This document shows, in pieces, positions 19,817 to 28,579 of a stretch of 64,000 nt of DNA (the stretch's first letter is position 1; every line of letters begins with the position of its first letter). The translations under genes and the position numbers were made by a program. This DNA is from Acidimicrobiales bacterium (lineage in GTDB: Bacteria > Actinomycetota > Acidimicrobiia > Acidimicrobiales > Ilumatobacteraceae), in contig JAURCL010000002.1 of assembly GCA_030828465.1 (NCBI GenBank), forward strand, positions 1-64,000, written 5' to 3'. The notes below the pieces were generated by a model. The model was not told the DNA's origin. It did not search any database and worked only from the letters and a program-made list of their open reading frames with translations.

Positions 19817-21660
19817 CAGCTCTCACCCCCCGCTGCCAAGCGCACCGAGTCAGCCGCGAGCACCTCGCGATACCGAGGATTCGACTCAAGCAGTTCGACG
19901 TGGGTGCCCGAAGCGGCGACCTGACCCTCATCGATGAGGATCACCCGGTCCGCCATGGCGACCGTGCCGGGCCGATGCGCGATGACGATCGTCGTCCGAT
20001 CGCGCATCACGGCCCCCATCGCCGCTCGGATCTCGTGCTCTTTCGACGGATCGACCGCGCTCGTCGCGTCGTCGAGCACCAGCACACGAGGTTCGGACAG
20101 CACCGCCCGAGCGATCGCTATTCGCTGACGCTGACCACCCGAGAGTGAGAACCCGCGCTCACCGAGCACCGTGCCATATCCCTCGGGGAGCCGCTCGATG
20201 AACTCATCGGCACCCGCGGCTCGTGCGGCTGAACGGATCCTCTCGTGATCGGCGCTCGGGTCGAGCCCGGGCACCGCGAAGGCGATGTTGGCGGCGACGG
20301 TGTCGTTGAAGAGCAACGTGTCCTCGAACACGATCCCAACCGCGCGACGGACATCATCCACCCGCAGATCTCGAAGATCGACACCGTCGATCGCGATCGA
20401 CCCCGAGGTCGGGTCGTAGAAGCGGAGGAGCAGGCGCGCGACCGTCGACTTTCCCGACCCGGTTGCCCCGACCACCGCGACCGACTCGCCAGCCGCGATT
20501 TCGAGATCGAAGCCGTCGAGCACCAGCGAGTCCGAATAGCCGAAGGTCACCGATCGGAAGCTCACCGCTCCCCCGCCGGCCGGGACATCAACCGGAGCGG
20601 GCGGATCGGCGATCGCGGGAGCCACATCAAGCACCTCGTGCACCCGCTCGAGCGCAGCGGCGGCGCGCTGAGCGAACGCGACCGTCATGCCGATCGATCG
20701 CAGCGGCCACACCAGCAGGGTGACGAAGAAGTTGAACGCAACGAGCTCGCCGATCGTCAGGCTCCCGTCAAGCACGCGAAGCCCACCGAGGCCGAGCACG
20801 GCCACCAGGCCGAGCGAGGGAAGTAGTTCCATGACGGGCAAGAAGCGGGCCCTGACGCGCGCCGCGCGCATCGACACCTCGCGGATGTCGTCGGCCTCGG
20901 TGGTGAGCGCCTCCATCCGTACCCGCTCAGCGCCAAACCCCTTCACGACGCGGACACCGGCGACGGACTCCTCGACCACGGTCGATAACTGCGCCTGCTC
21001 GGATTGGACGGCGAGCACCGCCGGGTGGATCGCGTTCGAGAAGCGCCGCGCGGTCAGGTTGATGAAGGGGAGCGGGACGAGGGTGACGACGGCGAGCAGC
21101 GGGTCGGTGATCAGGAGCACCACCGAGACGCCGGCGATCAGTGCGAGGTGCGAGAGCGTGAGCGGCAGCATCACGACGAACATCTGGACCTGGTTGAGAT
21201 CGCTCGACATCCGGCTCATCAGTTGTCCGGTCTGCGCGGTGTCGTGATACCCGGGATGCAGGCCAAGCACGTGATCGTGGATTCGCCCGCGAAGGATCAT
21301 CTCGACCATGCGGCTCTCGCGGAAGGCGAGATAGCGCCGAGCGGCCGTCAGCGACCCGGTGAGGATCCCAGCGGCAACGATGACGAGCGCCCAGCCGAGT
21401 GCCGAACCGCCCACGTCGATCGCGCCGTCGATCGCCTCGCGGGTGAGGAGAGGGACGGAGATCTTCCCGACGGTCCACACGAGGCCGGTCGCGATGGCGA
21501 GCGAAAGTCCTCGCCGCCGATCGCGGAGGACGTCGAGCAGATGGTCCCAGCGAGTGTCGCGTAGACCTCGCACTCCCCCAGCGGCTGGAGCCTCCGCCGG
21601 AGGGGCGGTGGGAGCGGTGGGAGCGGATGACGACACGACGGGCCGAGGGTACCGTCGCAC
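19816..21660 (-). CDS. ABC exporter half-transporter, degenerate-site half
   Basis: A 614-residue fused permease-ATPase. A Pro/Ala-rich N-terminus precedes the membrane domain, and the NBD has Walker A GATGSGKSTVARLLL, canonical signature LSGGQRQ, Walker B VLVLDDATSAVD and H-loop IAHRPGT. The residue after Walker B is Asp instead of the catalytic Glu, so one of the two ATP sites of the heterodimer is expected to be inactive, as in TM287/288-type exporters. The start is a GTG preceded by GGGAGGGG. It is coupled to the next gene through a one-base-scale stop/start overlap at 19816. Confidence 0.93.
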   Translation of the reverse strand: MRRYPRPVVSSSAPTAPTAPPAEAPAAGGVRGLRDTRWDHLLDVLRDRRRGLSLAIATGLVWTVGKISVPLLTREAIDGAIDVGGSALGWALVIVAAGILTGSLTAARRYLAFRESRMVEMILRGRIHDHVLGLHPGYHDTAQTGQLMSRMSSDLNQVQMFVVMLPLTLSHLALIAGVSVVLLITDPLLAVVTLVPLPFINLTARRFSNAIHPAVLAVQSEQAQLSTVVEESVAGVRVVKGFGAERVRMEALTTEADDIREVSMRAARVRARFLPVMELLPSLGLVAVLGLGGLRVLDGSLTIGELVAFNFFVTLLVWPLRSIGMTVAFAQRAAAALERVHEVLDVAPAIADPPAPVDVPAGGGAVSFRSVTFGYSDSLVLDGFDLEIAAGESVAVVGATGSGKSTVARLLLRFYDPTSGSIAIDGVDLRDLRVDDVRRAVGIVFEDTLLFNDTVAANIAFAVPGLDPSADHERIRSAARAAGADEFIERLPEGYGTVLGERGFSLSGGQRQRIAIARAVLSEPRVLVLDDATSAVDPSKEHEIRAAMGAVMRDRTTIVIAHRPGTVAMADRVILIDEGQVAASGTHVELLESNPRYREVLAADSVRLAAGGES

Positions 21661-21728
21661 CCCCTCCCTAGGTTCGGCCGGGCCGACCTCCCCTCCAGTG
21701 GCCCGCGGGCCGGATGAGAGGAGTCACC

Positions 21729-22256
21729 ATGAGCACAACCGCCGGCGGATCGCGCGACCGCCATCAGCCGTCACCGGTAGAGCGGATGCTCGCCGGCATC
21801 GATCCCGACGATGTCCCGACCGCCGGAGTCGACCCCATCGACTCTCGCGGCGAAGCCATCGCCGCGCTGTCCCTCGTGATCACGCGACCCCTCCGCGCTG
21901 AGACGGTCGTGCTCACTCTCGATCGCTGGCGGCGCGGGGTCGGCATGGTTGCGATCGACGGCACCGACGACACCCGAGCGATCGAAGCCATCGGCGAGCA
22001 CCTCGACACGGTGATCGCTCTCGCCGAGTCGGCCCAGCGCGCCCTCGGTCTCAGCCGCGATCCGACCGAGCAGATCGTGGTCGCCACCATCGACCCGACG
22101 GGCTTCGCGACGCCCGGATCCAACCAGCTACTCGAGTTGGCCTGCGCGGCCGCCGGGGTCACCCTGCTCGACTGGTTGGTGCTCGGCCCTGAGACCGTCA
22201 CCCCGATGGTCGATGATCGCTGGCCGCGGCACGTCGGCGCCGTTCCGCCGGGCTGA
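21729..22256 (+). CDS. RadC/JAB-core-like protein, metal motif degenerate
   Basis: A 175-residue protein whose C-terminal half resembles the RadC core. LACAAAGVTLLDWLVLG aligns by eye with the RadC stretch ending LLDHLIIG, and an upstream IVVATIDPTGFATPGSNQ stands where RadC has its HNHPSGDP metal motif. The histidines and serine of that JAMM motif are missing, so a metallo-isopeptidase activity is unlikely. The start at 21729 is set by GAGAGGAG 5 bases upstream. Its last 59 bases overlap, tail to tail, the end of the DUF4031 gene. The family assignment is tentative. Confidence 0.6.
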   Translation: MSTTAGGSRDRHQPSPVERMLAGIDPDDVPTAGVDPIDSRGEAIAALSLVITRPLRAETVVLTLDRWRRGVGMVAIDGTDDTRAIEAIGEHLDTVIALAESAQRALGLSRDPTEQIVVATIDPTGFATPGSNQLLELACAAAGVTLLDWLVLGPETVTPMVDDRWPRHVGAVPPG

Positions 22257-22497
22257 GGCGGAGTCCCGCCGCACGCAACCGTCGCACGAGTTCCACGCTC
22301 GGCACCTCGGCGGCTCCGGCAGCGATCAGCTTCTCCCGATACTCCTCGGGGATGTCGTAGTGATCACCTTGGAAGCCGCGTTCAGGGATGCCGTTCGCCG
22401 AGGCGAAGGCGTGGAGTTCCTCAAGGTCACTGTCACTGATCAGATGACACCAGCGGCGATCTCGATACCACCAGCGGGCCTGATCGATGAGGATCAT
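22198..22497 (-). CDS. DUF4031 family protein
   Basis: A small protein of 99 residues with the DUF4031 pattern: MILIDQARWWYRDRRWCHLISD at the start, then LHAFASANGIPERGFQGDHYDIPEEYR. Its function is unknown. It begins 16 bases after the malic enzyme stop on the same strand, so the two probably share a transcript. Its 3' end runs 59 bases into the convergent RadC-like gene. A longer in-frame start exists upstream, but the family begins at this ATG. Confidence 0.82.
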   Translation of the reverse strand: MILIDQARWWYRDRRWCHLISDSDLEELHAFASANGIPERGFQGDHYDIPEEYREKLIAAGAAEVPSVELVRRLRAAGLRLSPAERRRRAAASDHRPSG

Positions 22498-22513
22498 CGG
22501 AGTCGCGCCGTGC

Positions 22514-23953
22514 TCACGCCGGATCGCGCACGAGTCCCTCCGCCTCGGCCGCGCGAGCCACGGCGTAGGCGACGACCTCGGCGACACCCTCATCAAAGGC
22601 GCCCGGGATGATCCGGTCGGCGGTCGGCTCGGGCACCATCGCGGCGAGCGCCGTGGCCGCCGCGACCTTGATCCCATCGGTCGCCTTGGTGGCGCGCACG
22701 TCGAGCAAACCTCGGAACACGCCGGGGAAGGCGAGCACGTTGTTGATCTGATTCGGATAATCGCTTCGTCCGGTCGCGATGACCGCCACATTGCTCGGAA
22801 CCAACTCGGGCATGATCTCGGGCACCGGGTTAGCGAGCGCGAACACCACCGCGTCCTCAGCCATATCACCGAGCCACTCCGCCTCGATCACGCCCGGCCC
22901 CGACAGGCCGAGCAACACGTGAGCGCCGGCCAGCGCCTCACGGACCCCTCCGGTCACTCCACTGCGGTTGCCGTGATCGACGAACCACTGCTTCGTCGGA
23001 CCAAGTCCCTCCCGGTCGGCCGAGAGCACACCCTTGGAGTCGACACCGATGATGTCGGCCACCCCCGACTCGTCGAGCAACCGTGAGCACGCCACCCCGG
23101 CCGCGCCCGTGCCCACCACGACCACCCGCAGGTCCGAGAGGTCGCGGCCGATCACCTTGGCGGCGTTCATCACCGCGGCGAGCACGACGATCGCCGTTCC
23201 ATGCTGATCGTCGTGAAAGACAGGAATGTCGAGCATCTCCTGGAGCCGACGCTCGATCTCGAAGCACTCCGGCGCTTTGATGTCCTCGAGGTTGATGCCG
23301 CCGAAGGTCGGCGCGAGGGCCACGCCGATCGCCACCATCTCATCGACGGTCGGCGCCTGAACGCACACCGGGTAGGCATCGACGTCGGCGAACTGCTTGA
23401 ACAGCACCGCCTTGCCCTCCATCACCGGCATCGCCGCCTCGGGTCCGATATCGCCGAGGCCGAGCACCGCCGTCCCGTTCGAGAGAACGGCCACCGCGTT
23501 CGAACGGCCCGTCAGATGCCACACGCTGGAGGGCTCCTCCGCGATCGCGGTCGACACCCGACCAACCCCCGGTGTGTAGGCCATGGCGAGATCGTCGGGA
23601 CCATCCAGCGGCGCGGTGGGCTGGACCCGGATCTTCCCCGACTCGTGCAGGGCGAAGGTCGCGTCGTGCAACGAGACGAGTTCGACACCCTCGACGCCGG
23701 CCAAGGTCGCCCGAACAGCGATCTGATGGTCGGTGCCCGAGCAGGCGATCAGGAGTCGCCGAGTGTCACCGTCGCTTGACGCCCGACGGATATCAGCGCC
23801 GAGGCCCGACACAGCGGCGACCAAATGCCCGAACGCGTCCGTATCAGCGCGGGCCTCAACGGCGAGGGCGTACCCGGTCGTCGGCCGCGTCGAAGACGGC
23901 GCAGGGGAGTCCGCGTCGCCGGATTCGGCGTCGGTGGCAGTGGATGTGTTCAT
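22514..23953 (-). CDS. NAD(P)-dependent malic enzyme with N-terminal ACT-like domain
   Basis: This 479-residue enzyme oxidatively decarboxylates malate to pyruvate. An ACT-like regulatory domain (about residues 27-100) precedes the catalytic core. The core has [13 protein letters not shown], the catalytic Lys in [24 protein letters not shown], metal ligands in EDIKAPECF and FHDDQHGTA, and the Rossmann motif [10 protein letters not shown]. It has an SD-like GAGGAAC and a 24-base palindrome just upstream. The ACT domain implies allosteric control by a small ligand, possibly an amino acid. Confidence 0.93.
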   Translation of the reverse strand: MNTSTATDAESGDADSPAPSSTRPTTGYALAVEARADTDAFGHLVAAVSGLGADIRRASSDGDTRRLLIACSGTDHQIAVRATLAGVEGVELVSLHDATFALHESGKIRVQPTAPLDGPDDLAMAYTPGVGRVSTAIAEEPSSVWHLTGRSNAVAVLSNGTAVLGLGDIGPEAAMPVMEGKAVLFKQFADVDAYPVCVQAPTVDEMVAIGVALAPTFGGINLEDIKAPECFEIERRLQEMLDIPVFHDDQHGTAIVVLAAVMNAAKVIGRDLSDLRVVVVGTGAAGVACSRLLDESGVADIIGVDSKGVLSADREGLGPTKQWFVDHGNRSGVTGGVREALAGAHVLLGLSGPGVIEAEWLGDMAEDAVVFALANPVPEIMPELVPSNVAVIATGRSDYPNQINNVLAFPGVFRGLLDVRATKATDGIKVAAATALAAMVPEPTADRIIPGAFDEGVAEVVAYAVARAAEAEGLVRDPA

Positions 23954-23973
23954 CTTCGTTCCTCAGGGTCGGC

Positions 23974-23997
23974 CTCCGACAGCGCCCGCTGTCGGAG
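23974..23997. promoter_or_regulatory. perfect 11-bp inverted repeat upstream of malic enzyme
   Basis: The arms CTCCGACAGCG and CGCTGTCGGAG are separated by two bases and lie 21 bases upstream of the malic enzyme start. No T-run follows on the minus strand, so an operator is more likely than a terminator. It may bind a regulator of malic enzyme or act as an mRNA hairpin. Confidence 0.5.
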
Positions 23998-24019
23998 CAG
24001 CGGGCGGGGTGGCTCGTCC

Positions 24020-24163
24020 TCACCGGACGATGGTCCGTCCCCGCCTGCGCCGCACCCGTACAGGTACAACAGCGGGGACGCGTGCGGCCACCGCCGCGAT
24101 CGCAATGGCGATCGCCGCGGGAGCGATGATGAGGATCATCTGGCCTGACACGTTGCTCACCAT
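24020..24163 (-). CDS. possible small single-span membrane protein
   Basis: This is a 47-residue open frame: MVSNVSGQMILIIAPAAIAI, then more Ala/Val-rich hydrophobic sequence to about residue 34, then a strongly basic tail VRVRRRRGRTIVR. The hydrophobic span followed by Arg residues fits a positive-inside single-pass peptide. It lies upstream of malic enzyme on the same strand, separated by the 24-base palindrome. No clear Shine-Dalgarno or -10 was found, so the gene is only a candidate. Confidence 0.35.
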   Translation of the reverse strand: MVSNVSGQMILIIAPAAIAIAIAAVAARVPAVVPVRVRRRRGRTIVR

Positions 24164-24232
24164 AACCCGAGATCACCCAACATGTCCTGCGGAGCGAGAA
24201 GCTGGTGGGATTCACCTAGGGTCACGCCAACG

Positions 24233-24520
24233 ATGACCGACCTCGAGACCCTTCCAGCGGAGACGATCCCCGAGACTGAGGAGATCACCGAGACCGGTGA
24301 GCCCGAGGTCGCTCACATCGTGAAGGTCGAGCCCGGTGAGACCGCCGCCGCCAAGGTGCTGGAGGCCCGGATCAACGGCACGCCACTCGAGGCGCTGTGC
24401 GGACACGTGTGGGTGCCCTCCCGGGATCCGCGCCAACTCCCGGTGTGCCAGGCCTGCAAAGAGGTCTACGACATGTTCAAGATCTTCAACGACGGGCTGC
24501 GCGATACACCCGGCGACTGA
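24233..24520 (+). CDS. DUF3039 family protein, candidate zinc-binding
   Basis: A 95-residue acidic protein. The first 45 residues are Glu/Thr-rich and probably disordered. The C-terminal half carries EALCGHVWVPSRDPRQLPVC followed by QACKEVYD, a C-G-H...C-x-x-C pattern that could bind zinc. This matches the actinobacterial DUF3039 family of unknown function. TAGGGT lies 10 bases before the ATG. It ends 3 bases before the convergent dioxygenase gene. Confidence 0.82.
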   Translation: MTDLETLPAETIPETEEITETGEPEVAHIVKVEPGETAAAKVLEARINGTPLEALCGHVWVPSRDPRQLPVCQACKEVYDMFKIFNDGLRDTPGD

Positions 24521-24523
24521 AGC

Positions 24524-25513
24524 TCACTGCTCGTAGTGCTCGGACTCGCGGTAGCCGGCGCGCATGTCATCGATCGCCGCGCGAACATCCTCGACCGCTC
24601 GCTCAAGCATCTCGATCGCGCCCCCCGCGTCGAGGCCGAACGGCGCCTCACGCTCCACCGCCTCGAGCCGATGACGCGCCCGCCAGGCGACATGGCGTGC
24701 CCACTCAGCGAAGAGGACCTCGTGGTCGTCGACTGCGATCAGGTCGCGAGTGCGGCACTGGAGGTCGTGCGCCACATCGAGGGATTCGTAGGCGTTCACC
24801 ATGGTGATGCGCTCACCGGGCTCGTCGAGCGGCGCCCCGCGGTGGACCACCATGTTGCCGTGTAGCCCGACTGCCCAACCGGGCCCTGGGAACTCGCAAC
24901 GCACCACCCGATCGGCAGGCGGACGTTGGCCGCGTGATGCGAGCTCAGCGACCTCGGCCTTTGTGCCGACGAAATACTCGAAGTGCCCACCCGCGAGCCG
25001 CGCCGGGTCGCTCACCATCATCACGTAGTCGAGCGGGATCGTGTCGTGGTGCCACTTGTCGACCGCCTCGGTGAGCACAGTCGGCTCGAAATTGAGATGC
25101 CCGAGATGCACCGGCATGGCGTGTGGGGCGACCGGAGCCCCATAGAGACGCGACATGGCAGCCGTGACCTCAGGGCTCAGGCACAGGTCGCGCAGGAACC
25201 GCGACCGATAGCAGCCCCCGCGGACCGCGTTCTCGACCCGGGTCGACGCGCGACGAGTGAAGGCGCGCAGTCGTCGCGCCGAGTCGAGCATCACCTCGGC
25301 GCCGCGATCGGAGAGGATCCTGAAGGGTCCCGTGGCGGCGAGATCCGTGGCGAGGCCGTCACAGTCTGCGGCGGAGTAACCGAAGTCGGCGAGCGTGTGC
25401 ACGAACTCGGGCTCGCCGATCGCGAGGTGGATCTCCGGATCGAAGGGCTCCTCATCGGCGAGCCACTCGTATCCCTCAGGTCGGGCGGATGGGAAGTCAA
25501 CCGGCGCGATCAC
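24524..25513 (-). CDS. 2-oxoglutarate/Fe(II)-dependent oxygenase-like protein
   Basis: This 329-residue protein has a double-stranded beta-helix oxygenase pattern. The iron triad candidates are His155/156-x-Asp157 (KWHHDTIPLDY) and the distal His224 (MVVHRGAPLDEP), with Arg235 (ERITMVNAYE) as the 2-oxoglutarate anchor. It resembles phytanoyl-CoA-dioxygenase-type enzymes; the substrate is unknown. The GTG at 25513 is preferred because TACCGT is 6 bases upstream. A start at 25711 would run back into the methyltransferase gene. The oxygenase follows the methyltransferase after 41 bases. Confidence 0.75.
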   Translation of the reverse strand: MIAPVDFPSARPEGYEWLADEEPFDPEIHLAIGEPEFVHTLADFGYSAADCDGLATDLAATGPFRILSDRGAEVMLDSARRLRAFTRRASTRVENAVRGGCYRSRFLRDLCLSPEVTAAMSRLYGAPVAPHAMPVHLGHLNFEPTVLTEAVDKWHHDTIPLDYVMMVSDPARLAGGHFEYFVGTKAEVAELASRGQRPPADRVVRCEFPGPGWAVGLHGNMVVHRGAPLDEPGERITMVNAYESLDVAHDLQCRTRDLIAVDDHEVLFAEWARHVAWRARHRLEAVEREAPFGLDAGGAIEMLERAVEDVRAAIDDMRAGYRESEHYEQ

Positions 25514-25519
25514 GCCATG

Positions 25520-25525
25520 ACGGTA
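25520..25525 (-). promoter_or_regulatory. -10-like hexamer for the oxygenase gene
   Basis: TACCGT lies 6 bases upstream of the GTG at 25513 and supports that start. Confidence 0.45.
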
Positions 25526-25554
25526 ACCGTCGCCACCCTGACACCTGAAGCCGC

Positions 25555-26262
25555 TCAAGGTCGACGAGCGACCGCGACCACCGACTGCCCGAAGGCGCGT
25601 CCGGTCAGTGGCGTGACTGCCCGAGATACAGGAATCACGAATCTGTCGTAGTGCGAGAGGAACCGGTTGGCCGTCGGGTCGAGCCGAAGCAATCTCGCCG
25701 TGATGAACCACCCGATCGCTCCGATCGGGTTGATGTAGGACGACGAGACCATCTCGAAGCCAGCGTCCTCAAGACGTCGAGCGAACTGCTTTGCTCGGTA
25801 CCGACGATGGTGACCGATGCGACGGTCGAAGTCACTCATGAGCAGAGCATGAGCCGGGTTGATGAATACCACCACACCACCCGGCTTCAATGCGGCCCAG
25901 ATCGTCCGCAACGCCGCTGCCTCATCGTCGATGTGCTCAATGACGTTCGACAGCAGTGCCGAGTCAAACTTGCCCTCGCCGACATCCTCGTAACCGCCGA
26001 GCACGACGTCGATGCCGTCGTGCTCGCGGTAACGATCTCTCAGCACATTGAAGGACGACTCCGCTGGCTCGAACGCGGTGACCCGGCCGAATTCTCTGAG
26101 GCGGCCAGTCATCGTTCCTGTGCCTGCGCCGATCTCCGCAATCTCCCCAGTCAGGTGAGGTTCGACGAGGGACAACAACCAATCGAGGTAGACCGGGGCA
26201 CCCTCGAGACTGTGGAGCGTGGCGAGTAACTTCTCGTCAACCGATGGCGGCTCACTGGTCAC
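25555..26262 (-). CDS. class I SAM-dependent methyltransferase
   Basis: A 235-residue Rossmann methyltransferase. The SAM motif I is GEIAEIGAGTGTMTGRL, the acidic end of strand 2 is VTAFEPAE, and SNVIEHIDDEAAAL is motif II/III of the ubiquinone-methylase-like type 11/12 family. The C-terminal half has aromatic and hydrophobic segments (NPIGAIGWFITARLLRLD), which suggests a membrane-associated or lipid-linked substrate. The start is a GTG that overlaps the stop of the glycosyltransferase by 4 bases (GTGA), so the two act as one unit. Confidence 0.88.
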   Translation of the reverse strand: MTSEPPSVDEKLLATLHSLEGAPVYLDWLLSLVEPHLTGEIAEIGAGTGTMTGRLREFGRVTAFEPAESSFNVLRDRYREHDGIDVVLGGYEDVGEGKFDSALLSNVIEHIDDEAAALRTIWAALKPGGVVVFINPAHALLMSDFDRRIGHHRRYRAKQFARRLEDAGFEMVSSSYINPIGAIGWFITARLLRLDPTANRFLSHYDRFVIPVSRAVTPLTGRAFGQSVVAVARRP

Positions 26263-27122
26263 CTACGCATCCACCTCTCTCCCAGCGGGCTGTAACGCAC
26301 GATGCAATAGAGGGCGCGGACACCATCGCGCCAACCGATCTTCTTGCCGTCGGCGTAGGAGCGACCGTTGTAGGAGATGCCGACCTCGAAGACGCGCCAG
26401 TTCGCCGCTGCGACCTTCGCGGTGATCTCCGGCTCGAACCCGAAGCGGTCCTCCTCGATCGCGATGGACTGGATCACCTCTCGGCGGAAGGCCTTGTAGC
26501 AGGTCTCCATATCGGTCAGATTCAGGTCCGTGAACAGGTTGGAGGCGAGAGTCAAGACCTTGTTCCCGAGCGAGTGCCAATAGAAGAGCACCCGGTGAGC
26601 GTCACCGCCGGCGAACCGACTGCCGTAGACGACATCGGCGCGACCGTCTATCAACGGCGCCAGCACCCTCGGGTAGTCGTTGGGGTCGTATTCAAGGTCG
26701 GCGTCCTGCACGATCACGAAGGGGCGTGTGGCCTCCTCAAATCCGCGGCGTAGCGCGGCGCCCTTCCCCCGGTTGACCGGCTGGAGAATGACCTTGACAC
26801 GAGGATCGTCGAAGGTCGCGAGGACCTCTCGGGTGCCATCCGTCGACCCGTCGTCGACGATCAGCACTTCACCGACCTCAGGGCGGGTGAGCACCGCGTC
26901 GAGGCACTCCGCCACCGTGTGCAACTCGTTGTAACAGGGCATCACGACAGACAGCACACCGATCGACTGCTCGGTTGAGCCGCGCTTCGACTTCTCCGAC
27001 GGCGCCTTCTTGGGACTCGACTTCTTCGCCGCCGGCTGCTTGGATGATCGCGCACCAACGGGACGAGCTGACCCGTCCGATGCCCCTCCGAGCTCAGATC
27101 CGTCGTCTGCTTCGTCAACCAT
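26259..27122 (-). CDS. glycosyltransferase family 2 (polyprenyl-phosphate glycosyltransferase type)
   Basis: This 287-residue enzyme would transfer a sugar from a nucleotide donor to a lipid carrier or protein. The first 50 residues are Lys/Ser-rich and disordered (AAKKSSPKKAPSEKSKRGS). The GT-A core follows with VVMPCYNELHTV, LIVDDGSTDGTREVL, the DXD-like VIVQDADLEYDP and YGSRFAG. The remainder resembles DPM1-like proteins (RFGFEPEITAKVA) and lacks C-terminal membrane helices. Coupled to the methyltransferase gene downstream. TAAACT lies 8 bases before the ATG. Confidence 0.9.
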   Translation of the reverse strand: MVDEADDGSELGGASDGSARPVGARSSKQPAAKKSSPKKAPSEKSKRGSTEQSIGVLSVVMPCYNELHTVAECLDAVLTRPEVGEVLIVDDGSTDGTREVLATFDDPRVKVILQPVNRGKGAALRRGFEEATRPFVIVQDADLEYDPNDYPRVLAPLIDGRADVVYGSRFAGGDAHRVLFYWHSLGNKVLTLASNLFTDLNLTDMETCYKAFRREVIQSIAIEEDRFGFEPEITAKVAAANWRVFEVGISYNGRSYADGKKIGWRDGVRALYCIVRYSPLGERWMRR

Positions 27123-27130
27123 CGGCGCTG

Positions 27131-27136
27131 AGTTTA
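27131..27136 (-). promoter_or_regulatory. -10-like hexamer for the GT/methyltransferase unit
   Basis: TAAACT lies 8 bases upstream of the ATG at 27122, in the divergent gap facing trpB2. Confidence 0.45.
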
Positions 27137-27186
27137 GGCCGAACCTCACTGGAGGTTCCCGTGCATGTAGCCCTCCGGCGGTCTCG

Positions 27187-27192
27187 TAGTGT
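27187..27192 (+). promoter_or_regulatory. -10-like hexamer for trpB2
   Basis: TAGTGT lies 6 bases upstream of the ATG at 27199. Confidence 0.5.
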
Positions 27193-27198
27193 CGGGGC

Positions 27199-28566
27199 AT
27201 GAGCGCCGTACCGAACAAGATCCTTCTCTCCGAAGACGAGATGCCCACCCAGTGGTACAACATCGTCCCCGACCTTCCGGCTCCGCCACCCCCGCCGCTC
27301 CATCCGGGCACCCTGCAGCCGGCCGGACCGGATGACTTCGCGCCCCTGTTCCCGATGGCGCTCATCGAGCAGGAGGTCTCGGCCGAGCGCTTCATCGACA
27401 TCCCCGGCGGCGTGCTCGACATCTACCGACTGTGGAGGCCGAGCCCGCTGTTCCGCGCCCATCGACTCGAGCGCCTGCTCGACACCCCGGCCCGCATCTA
27501 CTACAAGTACGAGGGCGTCAGCCCGGCCGGTTCGCACAAGCCGAACACCGCGGTACCGCAGGCCTACTACAACAACGCCGAGGGGGTCACGAAGCTGACT
27601 ACCGAGACCGGCGCGGGACAGTGGGGCTCCTCGCTCGCCTTCGCCACCGCCCAATACGGGATGGAGTGCGAGGTCTGGCAGGTCGCCGCCTCTTATCGCA
27701 CCAAGCCCTACCGGCGCACGATGATGGAGGTCTGGGGCGCAACGGTGCACCCGAGCCCATCGGAGGTCACCGAGTACGGCCGCGCGATCCTCGCTGAGAA
27801 CCCTGACCACCCCGGCAGCCTCGGCATCGCCATCTCCGAAGCCGTCGCGATGGCCGTCGCCGACCCGAACACCCGCTACGCCCTCGGCAGCGTGCTCAAC
27901 CACGTGCTGATGCACCAAACGATCATCGGTGAGGAGGCCCTCCTCCAGCTCGCCAAGGTCGGCGAGACCCCCGATGTGCTCGTCGGCTGCACCGGAGGCG
28001 GCTCCAACTTCGGCGGCCTCGCGTTCCCGTTCCTCCGCGAGAAGATGGCCGGGCGCATGAACCCCACCATCCGCTGCGTCGAGCCGGCCGCCTGCCCGAG
28101 CCTCACCAAGGGCGAGTACCGCTACGACTTCGGCGACACCGCCGGCATGACCCCGCTCATGAAGATGCACACCCTCGGGCACTCGTTCATCCCCGACCCG
28201 ATCCACGCCGGTGGCCTCCGCTACCACGGCATGTCGCCGCTCGTGAGCCACATTTACGAGCTCGGTCTCGCCGAGGCGATCGCCATCCCGCAGGTCGAGT
28301 GCTTCACCGCCGCCGTGAACTTCGCCAAGACCGAGGGCATCGTGCCGGCTCCGGAGCCGACCCACGCGATCGCCGCCGCGGTCCGCGAGGCGATGGCCTG
28401 CCGCGAGTCCGGGGAGGAGAAGGTCATCCTCACCGCGCTGTGCGGTCACGGACACCTCGACCTCGCCGCCTACGAGAAGTTCCTCGCGGGTGAGATGGTC
28501 GACTACGACCTGAGCGACGAGGCGGTCGCCGCGGCCATGGCCGAGGTGCCCGTCATCGCCGGCTGA
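27199..28566 (+). CDS. trpB: TrpB2-type tryptophan synthase beta-like PLP enzyme
   Basis: This 455-residue PLP enzyme would condense serine or a related substrate with indole. [12 protein letters not shown] contains the PLP Lys, [15 protein letters not shown] is the carboxylate-binding loop, and [12 protein letters not shown] binds PLP phosphate. The long N-terminus before the core ([16 protein letters not shown]) and the insert pattern are typical of TrpB2, the variant often encoded away from trpA. No trpA or other trp gene is in the window. TrpB2 may act as an indole-salvage enzyme or deaminase; the role here is open. Confidence 0.93.
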   Translation: MSAVPNKILLSEDEMPTQWYNIVPDLPAPPPPPLHPGTLQPAGPDDFAPLFPMALIEQEVSAERFIDIPGGVLDIYRLWRPSPLFRAHRLERLLDTPARIYYKYEGVSPAGSHKPNTAVPQAYYNNAEGVTKLTTETGAGQWGSSLAFATAQYGMECEVWQVAASYRTKPYRRTMMEVWGATVHPSPSEVTEYGRAILAENPDHPGSLGIAISEAVAMAVADPNTRYALGSVLNHVLMHQTIIGEEALLQLAKVGETPDVLVGCTGGGSNFGGLAFPFLREKMAGRMNPTIRCVEPAACPSLTKGEYRYDFGDTAGMTPLMKMHTLGHSFIPDPIHAGGLRYHGMSPLVSHIYELGLAEAIAIPQVECFTAAVNFAKTEGIVPAPEPTHAIAAAVREAMACRESGEEKVILTALCGHGHLDLAAYEKFLAGEMVDYDLSDEAVAAAMAEVPVIAG

Positions 28567-28579
28567 GGCACGTCACCGC

